Below are positions 1-6,301 of a stretch of DNA of 8,136 bases, piece by piece; the first letter of the stretch is position 1, and each line of letters begins with the position of its first letter. The notes beneath the pieces are model-generated. The model was not told the DNA's origin, ran no database searches, and saw nothing but the letters and a program-made list of their open reading frames with translations. Position numbers and translations under genes: made by a program. The DNA is from Chitinophagaceae bacterium (GTDB taxonomy: Bacteria; Bacteroidota; Bacteroidia; Chitinophagales; Chitinophagaceae), in assembly GCA_947459455.1 (NCBI GenBank), contig CANHEC010000077.1, forward strand, positions 1 through 8,136, in the 5' to 3' direction.

Positions 1-354
1 CCGGCACTCCGCTACGTGTACGATAAGTACAGCCATCGCATTTACTTTCTGGCCATGAAGTTTTTGAAATCGTCGGAACTGGCGCAGGAGCTGGTGCAGG
101 ACGTGTTTTTGAAACTATGGGAAAAGCGGCAGGAGCTGGACAAAGACCGCCCCATAGAAGCATGGCTGTATACAGTGGCCCGCAACAAAGTCATCAACCA
201 GTTTAAGCGGCTGGCCCGCGAACAGCAGCGCAAAGCCGCCACCCCCGGTGCGGCCGAGCAGATGTACGGCCCCGACAAAGCCGACCGCCGCCTGCTGGCA
301 CACAGACGCTGCGGGTGGTGGCCGGCATCAGAAAAAATGTGGGGGCCGATGTAG
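1..354 (+). pseudogene. ECF sigma factor, 5'-truncated by window and lacking region 4 (chimeric 3' end)
   Basis: The frame is open from base 1. It reads as region 2 of a Bacteroidota ECF sigma-70 factor: YDKYSHRIYFLAMKFLKSS, then the QELVQDVFLKLWEKR core-binding/-10 segment, then EAWLYTVARNKVINQFKR (region 2.4), then a linker ending near ADRRLLA at about base 300. Such factors recruit RNA polymerase to genes controlled by a FecR-type anti-sigma and a SusC-like transporter, often in polysaccharide loci. After about base 300 the frame gives an unrelated tail (HRRCGWW...) and stops at 352-354. Region 4, the -35-binding helix-turn-helix, is absent. The DNA after 300 instead encodes a DUF4861 C-terminus in another frame. 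The protein as written could not work as a normal sigma factor. Identity as an ECF factor is fairly certain; whether the break is real is not. Confidence 0.8.
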
Positions 355-641
355 TATGGCAAGACCACCTGCATGGTATAATGGGATACTGGAACCCCGA
401 AGAAGCACCCAACGGCAGCATAGGCGTGGGCGTGCTGGCTACACAGGGGGCACCAGCCCTGCGCATAGCACAAGGTCACCTGCTGGCCGAACTGCCTGCC
501 CAGGCTGATAGCCCGCTGCAGTACTACACCGGGGCAGCGTGGAGCAAAGCTGGCTTGCTGACCGATAGCGATACCTGGTTTGCCTACCTGCGGCAGTTCC
601 GGCAAATGATGATCACAAATCCTACGTTCAAATTCAGATAA
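300..641 (+). pseudogene. DUF4861 family protein, C-terminal fragment
   Basis: From about base 300 the third frame reads TLRVVAGIRKNVGADVVW, then GYWNPEEAPNGSIGVGVL, then PLQYYTGAAWSKAGLL and SDTWFAYLRQF, stopping with TAA at 639-641. I recognise this as the end of the DUF4861 family. These are secreted proteins common in Bacteroidota pectin/uronate loci; their biochemical role is not established, to my knowledge. Only about 110 residues are present, against several hundred in full-length members. There is no start codon, signal peptide or N-terminal part, because the upstream DNA is a sigma factor gene in another frame. The stop codon abuts the kduI ATG at 642 exactly, as expected for genes of one operon, so this 3' part of the locus seems to be in native order. 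The family call rests on remembered motifs. Confidence 0.6.
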
Positions 642-1471
642 ATGGATACGAAATACGCTGTAAGCCCTGCGCAGGCCGCCGCTTTTGATACCGAACAGCT
701 GCGCCAGCACTTTCTGATTGGCTCGCTGATGCAGGCTGGTCAGGTGCAACTGGCCTATACTTTTGACGACCGGATGATAGCCGGTGGCGCACAACCCGGC
801 ACGCAGCCGCTGGCACTACCCAACCCGGCACATCTAAGGGCCGCATTTTTTTGGAAAGGCGTGAAATGGGCATCATCAACCTGGGTGGCCCCGGCACCGT
901 AGTGGCCGATGGTCAGGCGTTTGAATTGGAAAAACTGGACGGGCTCTACCTGGGCAGAGGCACCCGCGATGTAAGTTTTCAAACAGCCGATGCTGCTCAG
1001 CCCGCTTGCTTCTACCTGCTATCGGTGCCAGCGCATGCCAGCTACCCCAATGCCCGGTGCAGCCGCCAGCAGGCTGCACCGGTAGCACTGGGCACTGCAC
1101 TCACCTCTAATGCCCGCACCGTGTACAAATACATCCACCTGGAAGGCCTGCAAAGCTGCCAGCTGGTAATGGGACTAACAGTGCTGGAGCCCGGCAGCGT
1201 ATGGAACTCGGTGCCACCCCACATTCACCCGCGGCGTACCGAAGTATATTTCTATTTTGACGTGCCGGAAGAGCAACGGGTGTTTCATTTTATGGGAGAG
1301 CCGGCACAAACACGCCACCTGGTAGTAGCCAACCACGAAGCGGTGCTTTCGCCGCCGTGGAGCACCCATTTTGGATGCGGCACCACCCACTACGGTTTTG
1401 TGTGGGGCATGTGTGGCGAAAACCTGGAATACACCGATATGGACCCGGCACCGCTGGCTACTTTAAGATGA
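642..1471 (+). pseudogene. kduI: 5-dehydro-4-deoxy-D-glucuronate isomerase, frameshifted at a T7 run
   Basis: KduI interconverts 5-keto-4-deoxyuronate and 2,5-diketo-3-deoxygluconate, the step after unsaturated galacturonate monomers are released from pectin. Bases 642-851 encode the first 70 residues (MDTKYAVSPAQAAAFDTEQL, then DDRMIAGGA). From 851 the next frame continues without loss as LERREMGIINLGGPG through to the C-terminus, with TGA at 1469-1471. The two halves join at seven T (846-852); an eighth T would restore one protein of 276 residues, very near the usual 278. In that corrected numbering the metal ligands are all present: H194 and H196 in PPHIHPRR, E201, and H243 in PPWSTHFG. 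The C-terminal signature FHFMGEP...TRHLVVAN is well conserved. As written, translation from 642 stops at 900-902. Possible causes are sequencing error, true mutation, or slippage on the T-run. The gene directly follows the DUF4861 fragment and precedes the SDR gene by 16 bases. Confidence 0.9.
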
Positions 1472-1487
1472 CGCAAATAGTAAACGC

Positions 1488-2303
1488 ATGAACCAAGCAT
1501 TTGAATTAACAGGAAAAAGCATTGTAGTAACGGGGGCCACCGGTGTGCTGGGCGGCGCTTTTGTAAAAGGGATTGTAGCGGCCGGGGGCGCCGTAGGCAT
1601 ACTGGGCCGCAACCAAGCAGTAGCCGAGGCCCGGGCCGCCGAAGTAAATGCCCAGGGTGGTCAGGCCATTGCCCTGGTGGCCGATGTGCTGGACACCGAA
1701 CAATTGAAAGCTGCCCGCCAGACAATGCTGGATCGCTTTGGTAAGATAGACGGCCTGGTGAATGCCGCTGGTGGCAATATGCCACAGGGCGTGGTGCAAC
1801 CGGGCGACGATATTTTTAGCATGAACATGGATGGCCTGCGGCAGGTACTGGACCTGAACCTGTGGGGCACCCTGCTGCCTACGCAGGTGTTTGGCGAAGC
1901 GCTGGCTCAAAATGAAACAGCCAGCATCGTGAATATTTCGAGCATGAACTCGAAACGGGCGGTGACCAAGGTGCTGGGCTACAACATGGGCAAAGCAGCA
2001 GTAGACTGCTACAACCAATGGTTTGCGGTAGAACTGGCTAATCGGTACGGCGACCGCATTCGGATGAATGCCCTGACACCGGGCTTCTTTTTGACTGAAC
2101 AAAACCGCCACCTGCTGACACAGCCCGATGGCAGCTATACCGAGCGGGGCGCCGCCGTGATACGCCAAACGCCCTTTAAGCGCTTTGGCCAACCCGAAGA
2201 GTTGAATGGCGCCCTGGTATTTCTGCTGAGCGATGCATCGCGGTTTGTAACCGGTGCACAGCTGGTGGTAGATGGAGGCTTTTCCATTTTTAGTGGGGTG
2301 TAG
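1488..2303 (+). CDS. SDR family oxidoreductase, mannonate/fructuronate reductase-like (alternatively a KduD-type role)
   Basis: This is an intact 271-residue classical short-chain dehydrogenase, cytoplasmic and NAD(P)H-dependent. Features seen: cofactor motif TGATGVLG at residues 15-22, NAAGG at 92-96, structural Asn124, catalytic Ser152, and Tyr165/Lys169 in YNMGK. The block ALTPGFFLTEQNRHLL and the C-terminal VTGAQLVVDGGFSIFSGV resemble the SDR-type D-mannonate oxidoreductase family (Bacillus YjmF-like), which reduces fructuronate in glucuronate catabolism. I see this likeness from memory, not from a search. Its neighbour kduI suggests another role, the KduD reaction that reduces the KduI product to 2-keto-3-deoxygluconate. 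Both sit in uronate breakdown, so the pathway is firmer than the exact substrate. The ATG at 1488 is 16 bases after the kduI stop, indicating cotranscription. The gene is followed by a strong terminator. Confidence 0.85.
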   Translation: MNQAFELTGKSIVVTGATGVLGGAFVKGIVAAGGAVGILGRNQAVAEARAAEVNAQGGQAIALVADVLDTEQLKAARQTMLDRFGKIDGLVNAAGGNMPQGVVQPGDDIFSMNMDGLRQVLDLNLWGTLLPTQVFGEALAQNETASIVNISSMNSKRAVTKVLGYNMGKAAVDCYNQWFAVELANRYGDRIRMNALTPGFFLTEQNRHLLTQPDGSYTERGAAVIRQTPFKRFGQPEELNGALVFLLSDASRFVTGAQLVVDGGFSIFSGV

Positions 2304-2331
2304 TACCCGTGTCATCCTGATACCAACAAAT

Positions 2332-2363
2332 AAAAAAAGCCCGGCAACACTGCCGGGCTTTTT
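2332..2363. terminator. Rho-independent terminator, bidirectional
   Basis: An 8-bp perfect stem (2339-2346 with 2351-2358, GCCCGGCA/TGCCGGGC) encloses a 4-base loop. Seven A precede it (2332-2338) and five T follow (2359-2363), so it can act on both strands. On + it ends the kduI-SDR transcript 28 bases after the SDR stop. On - it ends the tRNA-Phe transcript just after the encoded CCA. Confidence 0.9.
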
Positions 2364-2365
2364 AG

Positions 2366-2441
2366 TGGTGGTGTGGGCCGGAATCGAACCGGCGACACAA
2401 GGATTTTCAGTCCTTTGCTCTACCAACTGAGCTACCGCACC
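2366..2441 (-). tRNA. tRNA-Phe (anticodon GAA)
   Basis: Read on the minus strand, the 76-base cloverleaf starts at 2441 (GGTGCGG acceptor). It has a D arm with AGCTCAGTTGGTAGAGC, an anticodon stem AAGGA/TCCTT around loop CTGAAAA, a five-base variable region, a T arm GCCGG-TTCGATT-CCGGC, discriminator A and an encoded CCA (2366-2368). The anticodon GAA is the complement of 2406-2408. One oddity is that acceptor position 5 (C, base 2437) faces position 68 (A, base 2374), so the stem has a C-A mismatch where a G at position 68 would pair. It lies opposite in orientation to its neighbours, with its own promoter upstream and the shared terminator downstream. Confidence 0.96.
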
Positions 2442-2459
2442 AACTCCCTTTTGGGGCTG

Positions 2460-2490
2460 CAAATATAGGGCCGGCCCCCAATGTGCAAAA
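2460..2490 (-). promoter_or_regulatory. Bacteroidota-type promoter of tRNA-Phe
   Basis: On the minus strand TATATTTG (complement of 2460-2467) is a perfect match to the Bacteroidota -7 element TAnnTTTG. TTTTG (complement of 2486-2490) lies 18 bases upstream, matching the -33 element. Transcription would start roughly a dozen bases before the tRNA 5' end at 2441. This promoter is one of the better clues to the phylum. Confidence 0.7.
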
Positions 2491-2610
2491 CAATTTTTTG
2501 GATAGCGCTGCGTGGTCAGCGCCGCCGATACCCGCCATCTTGTTCAAGTATTGATGTTCGAACGTTCAAAAAAAATTGAAGCGGCCTGCATTTCGGTATG
2601 GGTGCTGGCC

Positions 2611-2618
2611 TAATTTTA
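2611..2618 (+). promoter_or_regulatory. Possible -7 element for the hydrolase leader
   Basis: TAATTTTA differs from the TAnnTTTG consensus only in the last base. It is placed so that a transcript would begin just before the first leader hairpin (2627). The -33 element is poor: TTTCG at 2591-2595, 15 bases upstream, is the best I find. This is a weak call, supported mainly by position. Confidence 0.3.
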
Positions 2619-2626
2619 CAGCTATC

Positions 2627-2724
2627 GGTAAGGAAACAGGCATCATTTACTGCGCCTCCTTACCCTACTCCCTTAGGCTATTACCCACTTGAGATTGGAT
2701 CCGAATAGCAGTAAATGGGGCCTG
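2627..2724 (+). promoter_or_regulatory. Candidate leader RNA: two hairpins plus long-range loop pairing (riboswitch/attenuator-like)
   Basis: What the sequence shows: stem P1 of 8 perfect pairs (2627-2634 with 2657-2664, GGTAAGGA/TCCTTACC) around a 22-base loop; stem P2 of 6 pairs (2677-2682 with 2704-2709, GCTATT/AATAGC); and inside the P1 loop a 16-base segment (2637-2652) that matches the reverse complement of 2709-2724 at 14 of 16 positions, including the perfect core CATTTACTG/CAGTAAATG. The 3' partner of that long pairing covers the first 8 bases of the downstream terminator stem, so the two folds exclude each other. Known riboswitches and attenuators use this logic; that this is one is inference. 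It does not match TPP, cobalamin, SAM or other classes I can recall. An alternative is a short inverted-repeat (MITE-like) remnant of 88 bases (2637-2724). Confidence 0.45.
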
Positions 2725-2756
2725 ATATTCCAGCTATCAGCCCCGTTTTGCTTTTT
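2717..2756 (+). terminator. Leader terminator hairpin upstream of the hydrolase
   Basis: A ten-pair stem with one bulged C (2717-2727 with 2735-2744, GGGG.../...CCCC) has a 7-base loop and is followed by G-TTTT-GC-TTTTT (2745-2756), as in an intrinsic terminator. It sits about 80 bases before the hydrolase start and not after any gene on this strand, so it would act on a leader transcript. Its 5' arm overlaps the competing pairing partner at 2709-2724. Confidence 0.55.
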
Positions 2757-2834
2757 ATACCTCTGCTATCCGGCGGCCTCGGCCAAATTAACACAACCAC
2801 TACCTGCCCCTCGCTGTTGATCATCCAATTTTGT

Positions 2835-3794
2835 ATGGTCATGCCCGTCTCCATTCGCCGCACACTCCGCCGCCTGTTTCGCAGCCTCTTGCTGATGTAT
2901 GTGCTGGCTATTGGCTTTGGCCTGCTGGCCGATCAATACTTTCAGTTTCGGCAAAGCGACCTCGAAACCACCGAGTACTTTGTACGCAAGGGACAGTCCA
3001 TTTACATCAACTACTACCAGCAAGCAGGCCGACAGCTGCGCTATTTGTACACCAGCAATGAACCCGGCAAGCCGACTATCCTCTTCATACACGGTGCCCC
3101 CAGCAGCAGCAGTTATTTCCGCGACTATTTGTCGGATACCTCACTTCGCCGACAGGCCAACCTGTTTGCGGTAGACCGCCCCGGCTACGGCTATAGCGGA
3201 CTCGGCCAACCCGTGGCATCCATTCAGCAGCAAGCGGCCATGATAGCACCCATATTGGACAGCCTGCACCGCCAGCAACGGCCGGTAGTATTGGTAGCAG
3301 CCTCGTATGGCACCAGCGTAGCAGCCCGCCTGGCCATGGACTACCCGCACCTGGTAGATGGCATGGTGCTGTTGGCACCAGCGCTGGCCCCCGGCGAAGA
3401 AAAAACCTATAGCATCAGCTACGTGCTGGAGTCGCCGCTATTCAGCTGGGCACAGCCCCGTATGATTCATTCGGCCAACGTAGAAAAGTTGTCGCATACT
3501 GCTGAGTTGCAGGCCATGCTGCCCCATTGGGCCCGTATTCGTGTACCGGTGTACTACTTTCAGGGCAGCAACGATGACCTGATTTATACCAGCAATGCCC
3601 GCTTTGCGCAGCAGCGGTTGGTGAATGCACAATCACTAAAGATCAATATGCTGCCCGGCCTGGGACACCTCATTGCATTTAAAGCAAGGCCGGTGATACA
3701 ACCAGCTATCGTGCAAATGCTGGACGATGCGCAACGCTTTTATGCCAGCCGCACCGGCAGCGATAGCCCCACTGGTACTGTGCGCCGCGACTAA
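2835..3794 (+). CDS. Alpha/beta hydrolase with N-terminal membrane anchor
   Basis: A 319-residue alpha/beta-fold hydrolase; the substrate is unknown. I chose ATG 2835 (ATG 2841 is equally possible) because the N-terminus then begins with an Arg-rich segment (SIRRTLRRLFRS, 6-17) followed by a hydrophobic stretch (18-32), a typical signal anchor. The open frame back to 2715 runs through a terminator hairpin. Catalytic features: oxyanion-loop motif HGAPSSS at 86-92, VDRPGYGYS at 113-121, nucleophile Ser157 in AASYG, an acidic residue at Asp247 or Asp248 (GSNDD), and His278 in GLGHL. The nucleophile elbow has Ala where most members have Gly (GxSxG to AxSxG), which is tolerated in some hydrolases. 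The catalytic domain probably lies on the periplasmic side. hypF follows 98 bases later with no clear terminator between, so readthrough is possible, though no functional link to hydrogenase maturation is evident. Confidence 0.8.
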   Translation: MVMPVSIRRTLRRLFRSLLLMYVLAIGFGLLADQYFQFRQSDLETTEYFVRKGQSIYINYYQQAGRQLRYLYTSNEPGKPTILFIHGAPSSSSYFRDYLSDTSLRRQANLFAVDRPGYGYSGLGQPVASIQQQAAMIAPILDSLHRQQRPVVLVAASYGTSVAARLAMDYPHLVDGMVLLAPALAPGEEKTYSISYVLESPLFSWAQPRMIHSANVEKLSHTAELQAMLPHWARIRVPVYYFQGSNDDLIYTSNARFAQQRLVNAQSLKINMLPGLGHLIAFKARPVIQPAIVQMLDDAQRFYASRTGSDSPTGTVRRD

Positions 3795-3823
3795 ACTTTT
3801 CATTTTTTGTATAAACAATCAGC

Positions 3824-3852
3824 CCATGCCATGCCACAGCTGCATGCCATGG
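3824..3852. repeat. Near-perfect hairpin and direct repeat upstream of hypF
   Basis: CATGCCATGCCA (3825-3836) recurs as CATGCCATGGCA (3843-3854), 11 of 12 identical. Because the unit is nearly self-complementary, 3824-3834 also pairs with 3842-3852 as an 11-bp stem with one central C-C mismatch and a 7-base loop. There is no adjacent T-run, so it is not an obvious terminator. Possible roles are an operator or a messenger-processing hairpin before hypF. Confidence 0.4.
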
Positions 3853-3892
3853 CAGACAGCGGTTTTACCTTTCGGCATTATCCAGCTGTCCT

Positions 3893-6220
3893 TTGCCAAC
3901 CAACGCCACCTCGCCAAATCCCGCCGCTACTGCTGTTCAGCACTGGCACTGGCATCTACAGGGCCTGGTGCAGGGCGTTGGCTTTCGGCCACTGGTGTAC
4001 CAGCTGGCTACACAGCAGGGCCTGCATGGGCAGGTAAGCAATCAAAGCGATGGACTGCATATACAGATAGAAGCCAGCGAATCAGATTTTGGGCAATTCA
4101 AGCAAGCCTTGCTGGCACAGGTACCAGCACGAGCCATCATTACAAACCAAACGATCAGGCAACTCACACCGGTTGGCTTTACACAGTTCAACATCCTGCT
4201 GCAAGACGATGCTCCCGTCCCTCGCTTATGGATACCACCAGATTTTGCGCTGTGCGATGATTGCCGCCGCGACCTGCTCACGCCCGATAATCCCCGTTAC
4301 GGCTACCCGTTTACCACCTGCAGCGTATGCGGCCCCCGCTACTCGATACTGCAGCAGCTGCCGTACGAACGCTGCCACACCAGTATGCAGCATCTGCAGC
4401 CCTGCAGCAGTTGCCAACAGCAGTACACCGACCCCACTGATCGGCGCTTTTTTGCGCAAACCATTTCGTGCCCGCAATGCGCCATACAGCTACAGTGGTA
4501 CCGGGCCGATGGCCAGCTGCTAGCGCAACAACCTGCCGAGATAGGGCCGCTGGTAGCGGCCAGTCTGCAACGTGGCGAAACCGTGGCCATCAAAGGCATT
4601 GGTGGCTACCTGCTGCTGTGCGATGCCCGCCGGGAAAATGCGGTGCAGCAATTGCGCCGGCGCAAGCATCGGCCTCTCAAGCCGCTGGCGGTCATGTTTC
4701 CAAACCTGACCATACTGCAGCAGGCTACCCACATTAGCTCCGCAGCTGCCGAATGGCTGCAGGGGCCGGTAGCACCCATTGTGCTGGTGCCCCTTTCGGC
4801 TACGCTGCACCAGCAGCTGGCTACGCATGCACTGGCACCAGGCCTGCACAAACTGGGTGTGATGCTGCCGTATGCGCCACTTTTTGAGTGGCTGTTTGCT
4901 TTTTGGCCACACCCGGTAGTGGCCACCAGTGCCAATGTAAGCGGTGCACCTCTTTTTTATACCGACGATGCAGCACTACAAGGACTGGCTGGCATAGCCG
5001 ACTACCTGCTGTGCCATGATCGCCCCATTGTAATACCGCAGGACGACAGCGTGCTGAGCCTGACGGCTGACGATATGCACATTTGGCTGCGCCGCTCCCG
5101 CGGGCTGGCCCCGGCCTGTGCATTTTATGAGCCTGACAACAGCAGCAGCCTGGTAGCCACCGGTGCGCTAATGAAAAGCAGTGTGGCCATGACACAGGCG
5201 GGTATGCTGTACTGCAGCCAGTACCTGGGCAATACCGATAGCTACGATGCCCAACTGATGTATGATCATACCCTCCGGCATTTGCAGCACCTGCTACGCT
5301 TACAGCCCACCGCCTGGATCACCGATCAGCATCCGCAATATTTTTCGCACCAGCTGGCAGCCAGCCGGGCAGCGGCACAGCAAGTACCGCTGCATACCGT
5401 GCAGCACCATGCCGCCCATGCAGCCGCCCTGCTGGCCGAGCAGCAACTACTGCAGCACCCACAGCCGGTGCTGATAGCCGTGCTGGATGGCACCGGCTAC
5501 GGCAGCGATGGTCAAAGTTGGGGAGGCGAATTTTTCAGGTATGAAAAAGGGCACCTGCAGCGGGTAGCACACCTGCCTTACTTCGACTATTTGCTGGGCG
5601 ATAAAATGGCCCGCGAACCCCGGCTGAGCCTGCTGGCGCAGCTACCGGCTGCTGAGCGGCACCGGGCCCGCCCGTTTTTTACCGAACAGGAATGGACACT
5701 GTACCTGCCAATGCTGGACAACTATAATGGCATACGTAGCTGCAGTGCCGGCCGCCTGTTTGATGCAGTAGCCTGCCTGCTGCTGCAAATAGACAAGCAG
5801 CAATACGAAGGCCATGCGGCCATGTGGCTGGAAGCCGCTGCCAGTGCTTACTGCGAGATACATGGCATACCCGCGGGCTATACGTGGAGCCTGCAACACG
5901 GGCAGCCAGATGCGGGTGGACTTTGGCAACAACTACTGGCCGATGCCGATGCGGGTACGGAGCCGGCCGCCATCGCAGCCCGCTTTCACGCCAGCTGGGC
6001 AGGGCTGGTACACGCCGTGGCCCAGTGGCATGGCGTGCAGCACATTGGCTTTTCGGGTGGGGTGCTGCAAAATGCGCTGCTGGTGCAGCTGCTGCAAACA
6101 CAGCTGCAGCGTACCTACCAGCTGTTTTTTCATACCCACCTGCCACCCAATGATGAAAACATTGCCGTGGGCCAGCTGGTGTTTATAGATCAGGAGCTTC
6201 GTTTCAGTGCCACGCCATAG
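3893..6220 (+). CDS. hypF: Carbamoyltransferase HypF, [NiFe]-hydrogenase maturation
   Basis: HypF takes carbamoyl phosphate, forms carbamoyl-AMP and passes the carbamoyl group to the HypE C-terminal Cys, the source of the cyanide ligands. The 775 residues show the full family order. The acylphosphatase domain (about 17-105) has GLVQGVGFRP with Arg32 and VSN with Asn50. Two zinc fingers keep the canonical CX2C-X18-CX2C-X24-CX2C-X18-CX2C spacing (Cys 121/124, 143/146, 171/174, 193/196). The YrdC-like domain (about 200-390) has KGIGGYLLL, RRRKHRPLKPLAVM and ATSANVSG. The Kae1-like domain (about 410-770) has VQHHAAHAAALLAEQ, LDGTGYGSDGQSWGGEF, FSGGVLQN and NDENIAVGQ. The start is uncertain: no in-frame ATG or GTG lies between the stop at 3812 and the first domain, leaving TTG at 3893, rare in this phylum. 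The roughly 16 residues before the domain look unconserved. The gene is followed by hypD after 81 bases. Confidence 0.97.
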   Translation: MPTNATSPNPAATAVQHWHWHLQGLVQGVGFRPLVYQLATQQGLHGQVSNQSDGLHIQIEASESDFGQFKQALLAQVPARAIITNQTIRQLTPVGFTQFNILLQDDAPVPRLWIPPDFALCDDCRRDLLTPDNPRYGYPFTTCSVCGPRYSILQQLPYERCHTSMQHLQPCSSCQQQYTDPTDRRFFAQTISCPQCAIQLQWYRADGQLLAQQPAEIGPLVAASLQRGETVAIKGIGGYLLLCDARRENAVQQLRRRKHRPLKPLAVMFPNLTILQQATHISSAAAEWLQGPVAPIVLVPLSATLHQQLATHALAPGLHKLGVMLPYAPLFEWLFAFWPHPVVATSANVSGAPLFYTDDAALQGLAGIADYLLCHDRPIVIPQDDSVLSLTADDMHIWLRRSRGLAPACAFYEPDNSSSLVATGALMKSSVAMTQAGMLYCSQYLGNTDSYDAQLMYDHTLRHLQHLLRLQPTAWITDQHPQYFSHQLAASRAAAQQVPLHTVQHHAAHAAALLAEQQLLQHPQPVLIAVLDGTGYGSDGQSWGGEFFRYEKGHLQRVAHLPYFDYLLGDKMAREPRLSLLAQLPAAERHRARPFFTEQEWTLYLPMLDNYNGIRSCSAGRLFDAVACLLLQIDKQQYEGHAAMWLEAAASAYCEIHGIPAGYTWSLQHGQPDAGGLWQQLLADADAGTEPAAIAARFHASWAGLVHAVAQWHGVQHIGFSGGVLQNALLVQLLQTQLQRTYQLFFHTHLPPNDENIAVGQLVFIDQELRFSATP

Positions 6221-6301
6221 TTGACTTTTATCATTCACCGACCGCGATGCAAGCGGCATATTGCAGAGGCTCCTCCTAATGCCTTCATCAATTTGCCCGC
6301 T

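Larger units (their letters stand above)
2491..2834. other. Gene-free stretch between the tRNA promoter and the hydrolase start
   Basis: I see no convincing coding sequence here. 2505-2522 holds a small GCGCTG/CAGCGC stem of unknown meaning. 2557-2568 (GTTCGAACGTTC) holds two overlapping 8-base palindromes that could be a small operator. The octamer CAGCTATC occurs at 2619-2626 and again at 2731-2738. The second half (2611-2756) carries a weak promoter and the structured leader described separately. The hydrolase frame is open back to an ATG at 2715, but that ATG lies inside a terminator stem and the extra residues look like chance coding. Confidence 0.6.

Noticed and set aside
42..794. Long open frame of 250 codons on the minus strand across the sigma/DUF4861/kduI region
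   Set aside because: It lies antisense to three clear homologues and its translation shows no family features; long antisense frames are common at this GC.
1506..2462. Open frame of 318 codons on the minus strand spanning the SDR gene and the tRNA
   Set aside because: It reads through the tRNA-Phe gene and a terminator and is antisense to an intact enzyme gene, so it is a chance frame.
2665..2724. Resemblance of ACCC...TTGAGATTGGATCC...GCAGTAAATGG to the 3' half of a TPP riboswitch
   Set aside because: The conserved CUGAGA, the paired 5' half and the UGAUCUGGAUAAUGCCAG core are not present in proper order, and the gene behind it is not a thiamine gene.
2715..2834. Upstream extension of the hydrolase from ATG 2715
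   Set aside because: The ATG is inside the terminator stem, and the family-like N-terminus (Arg-rich plus hydrophobic anchor) starts at 2835-2841.
6221..6301. N-terminal extension of HypD from TTG 6221
   Set aside because: The 27 extra residues are not like the family and ATG 6302 gives the usual HypD start and length.
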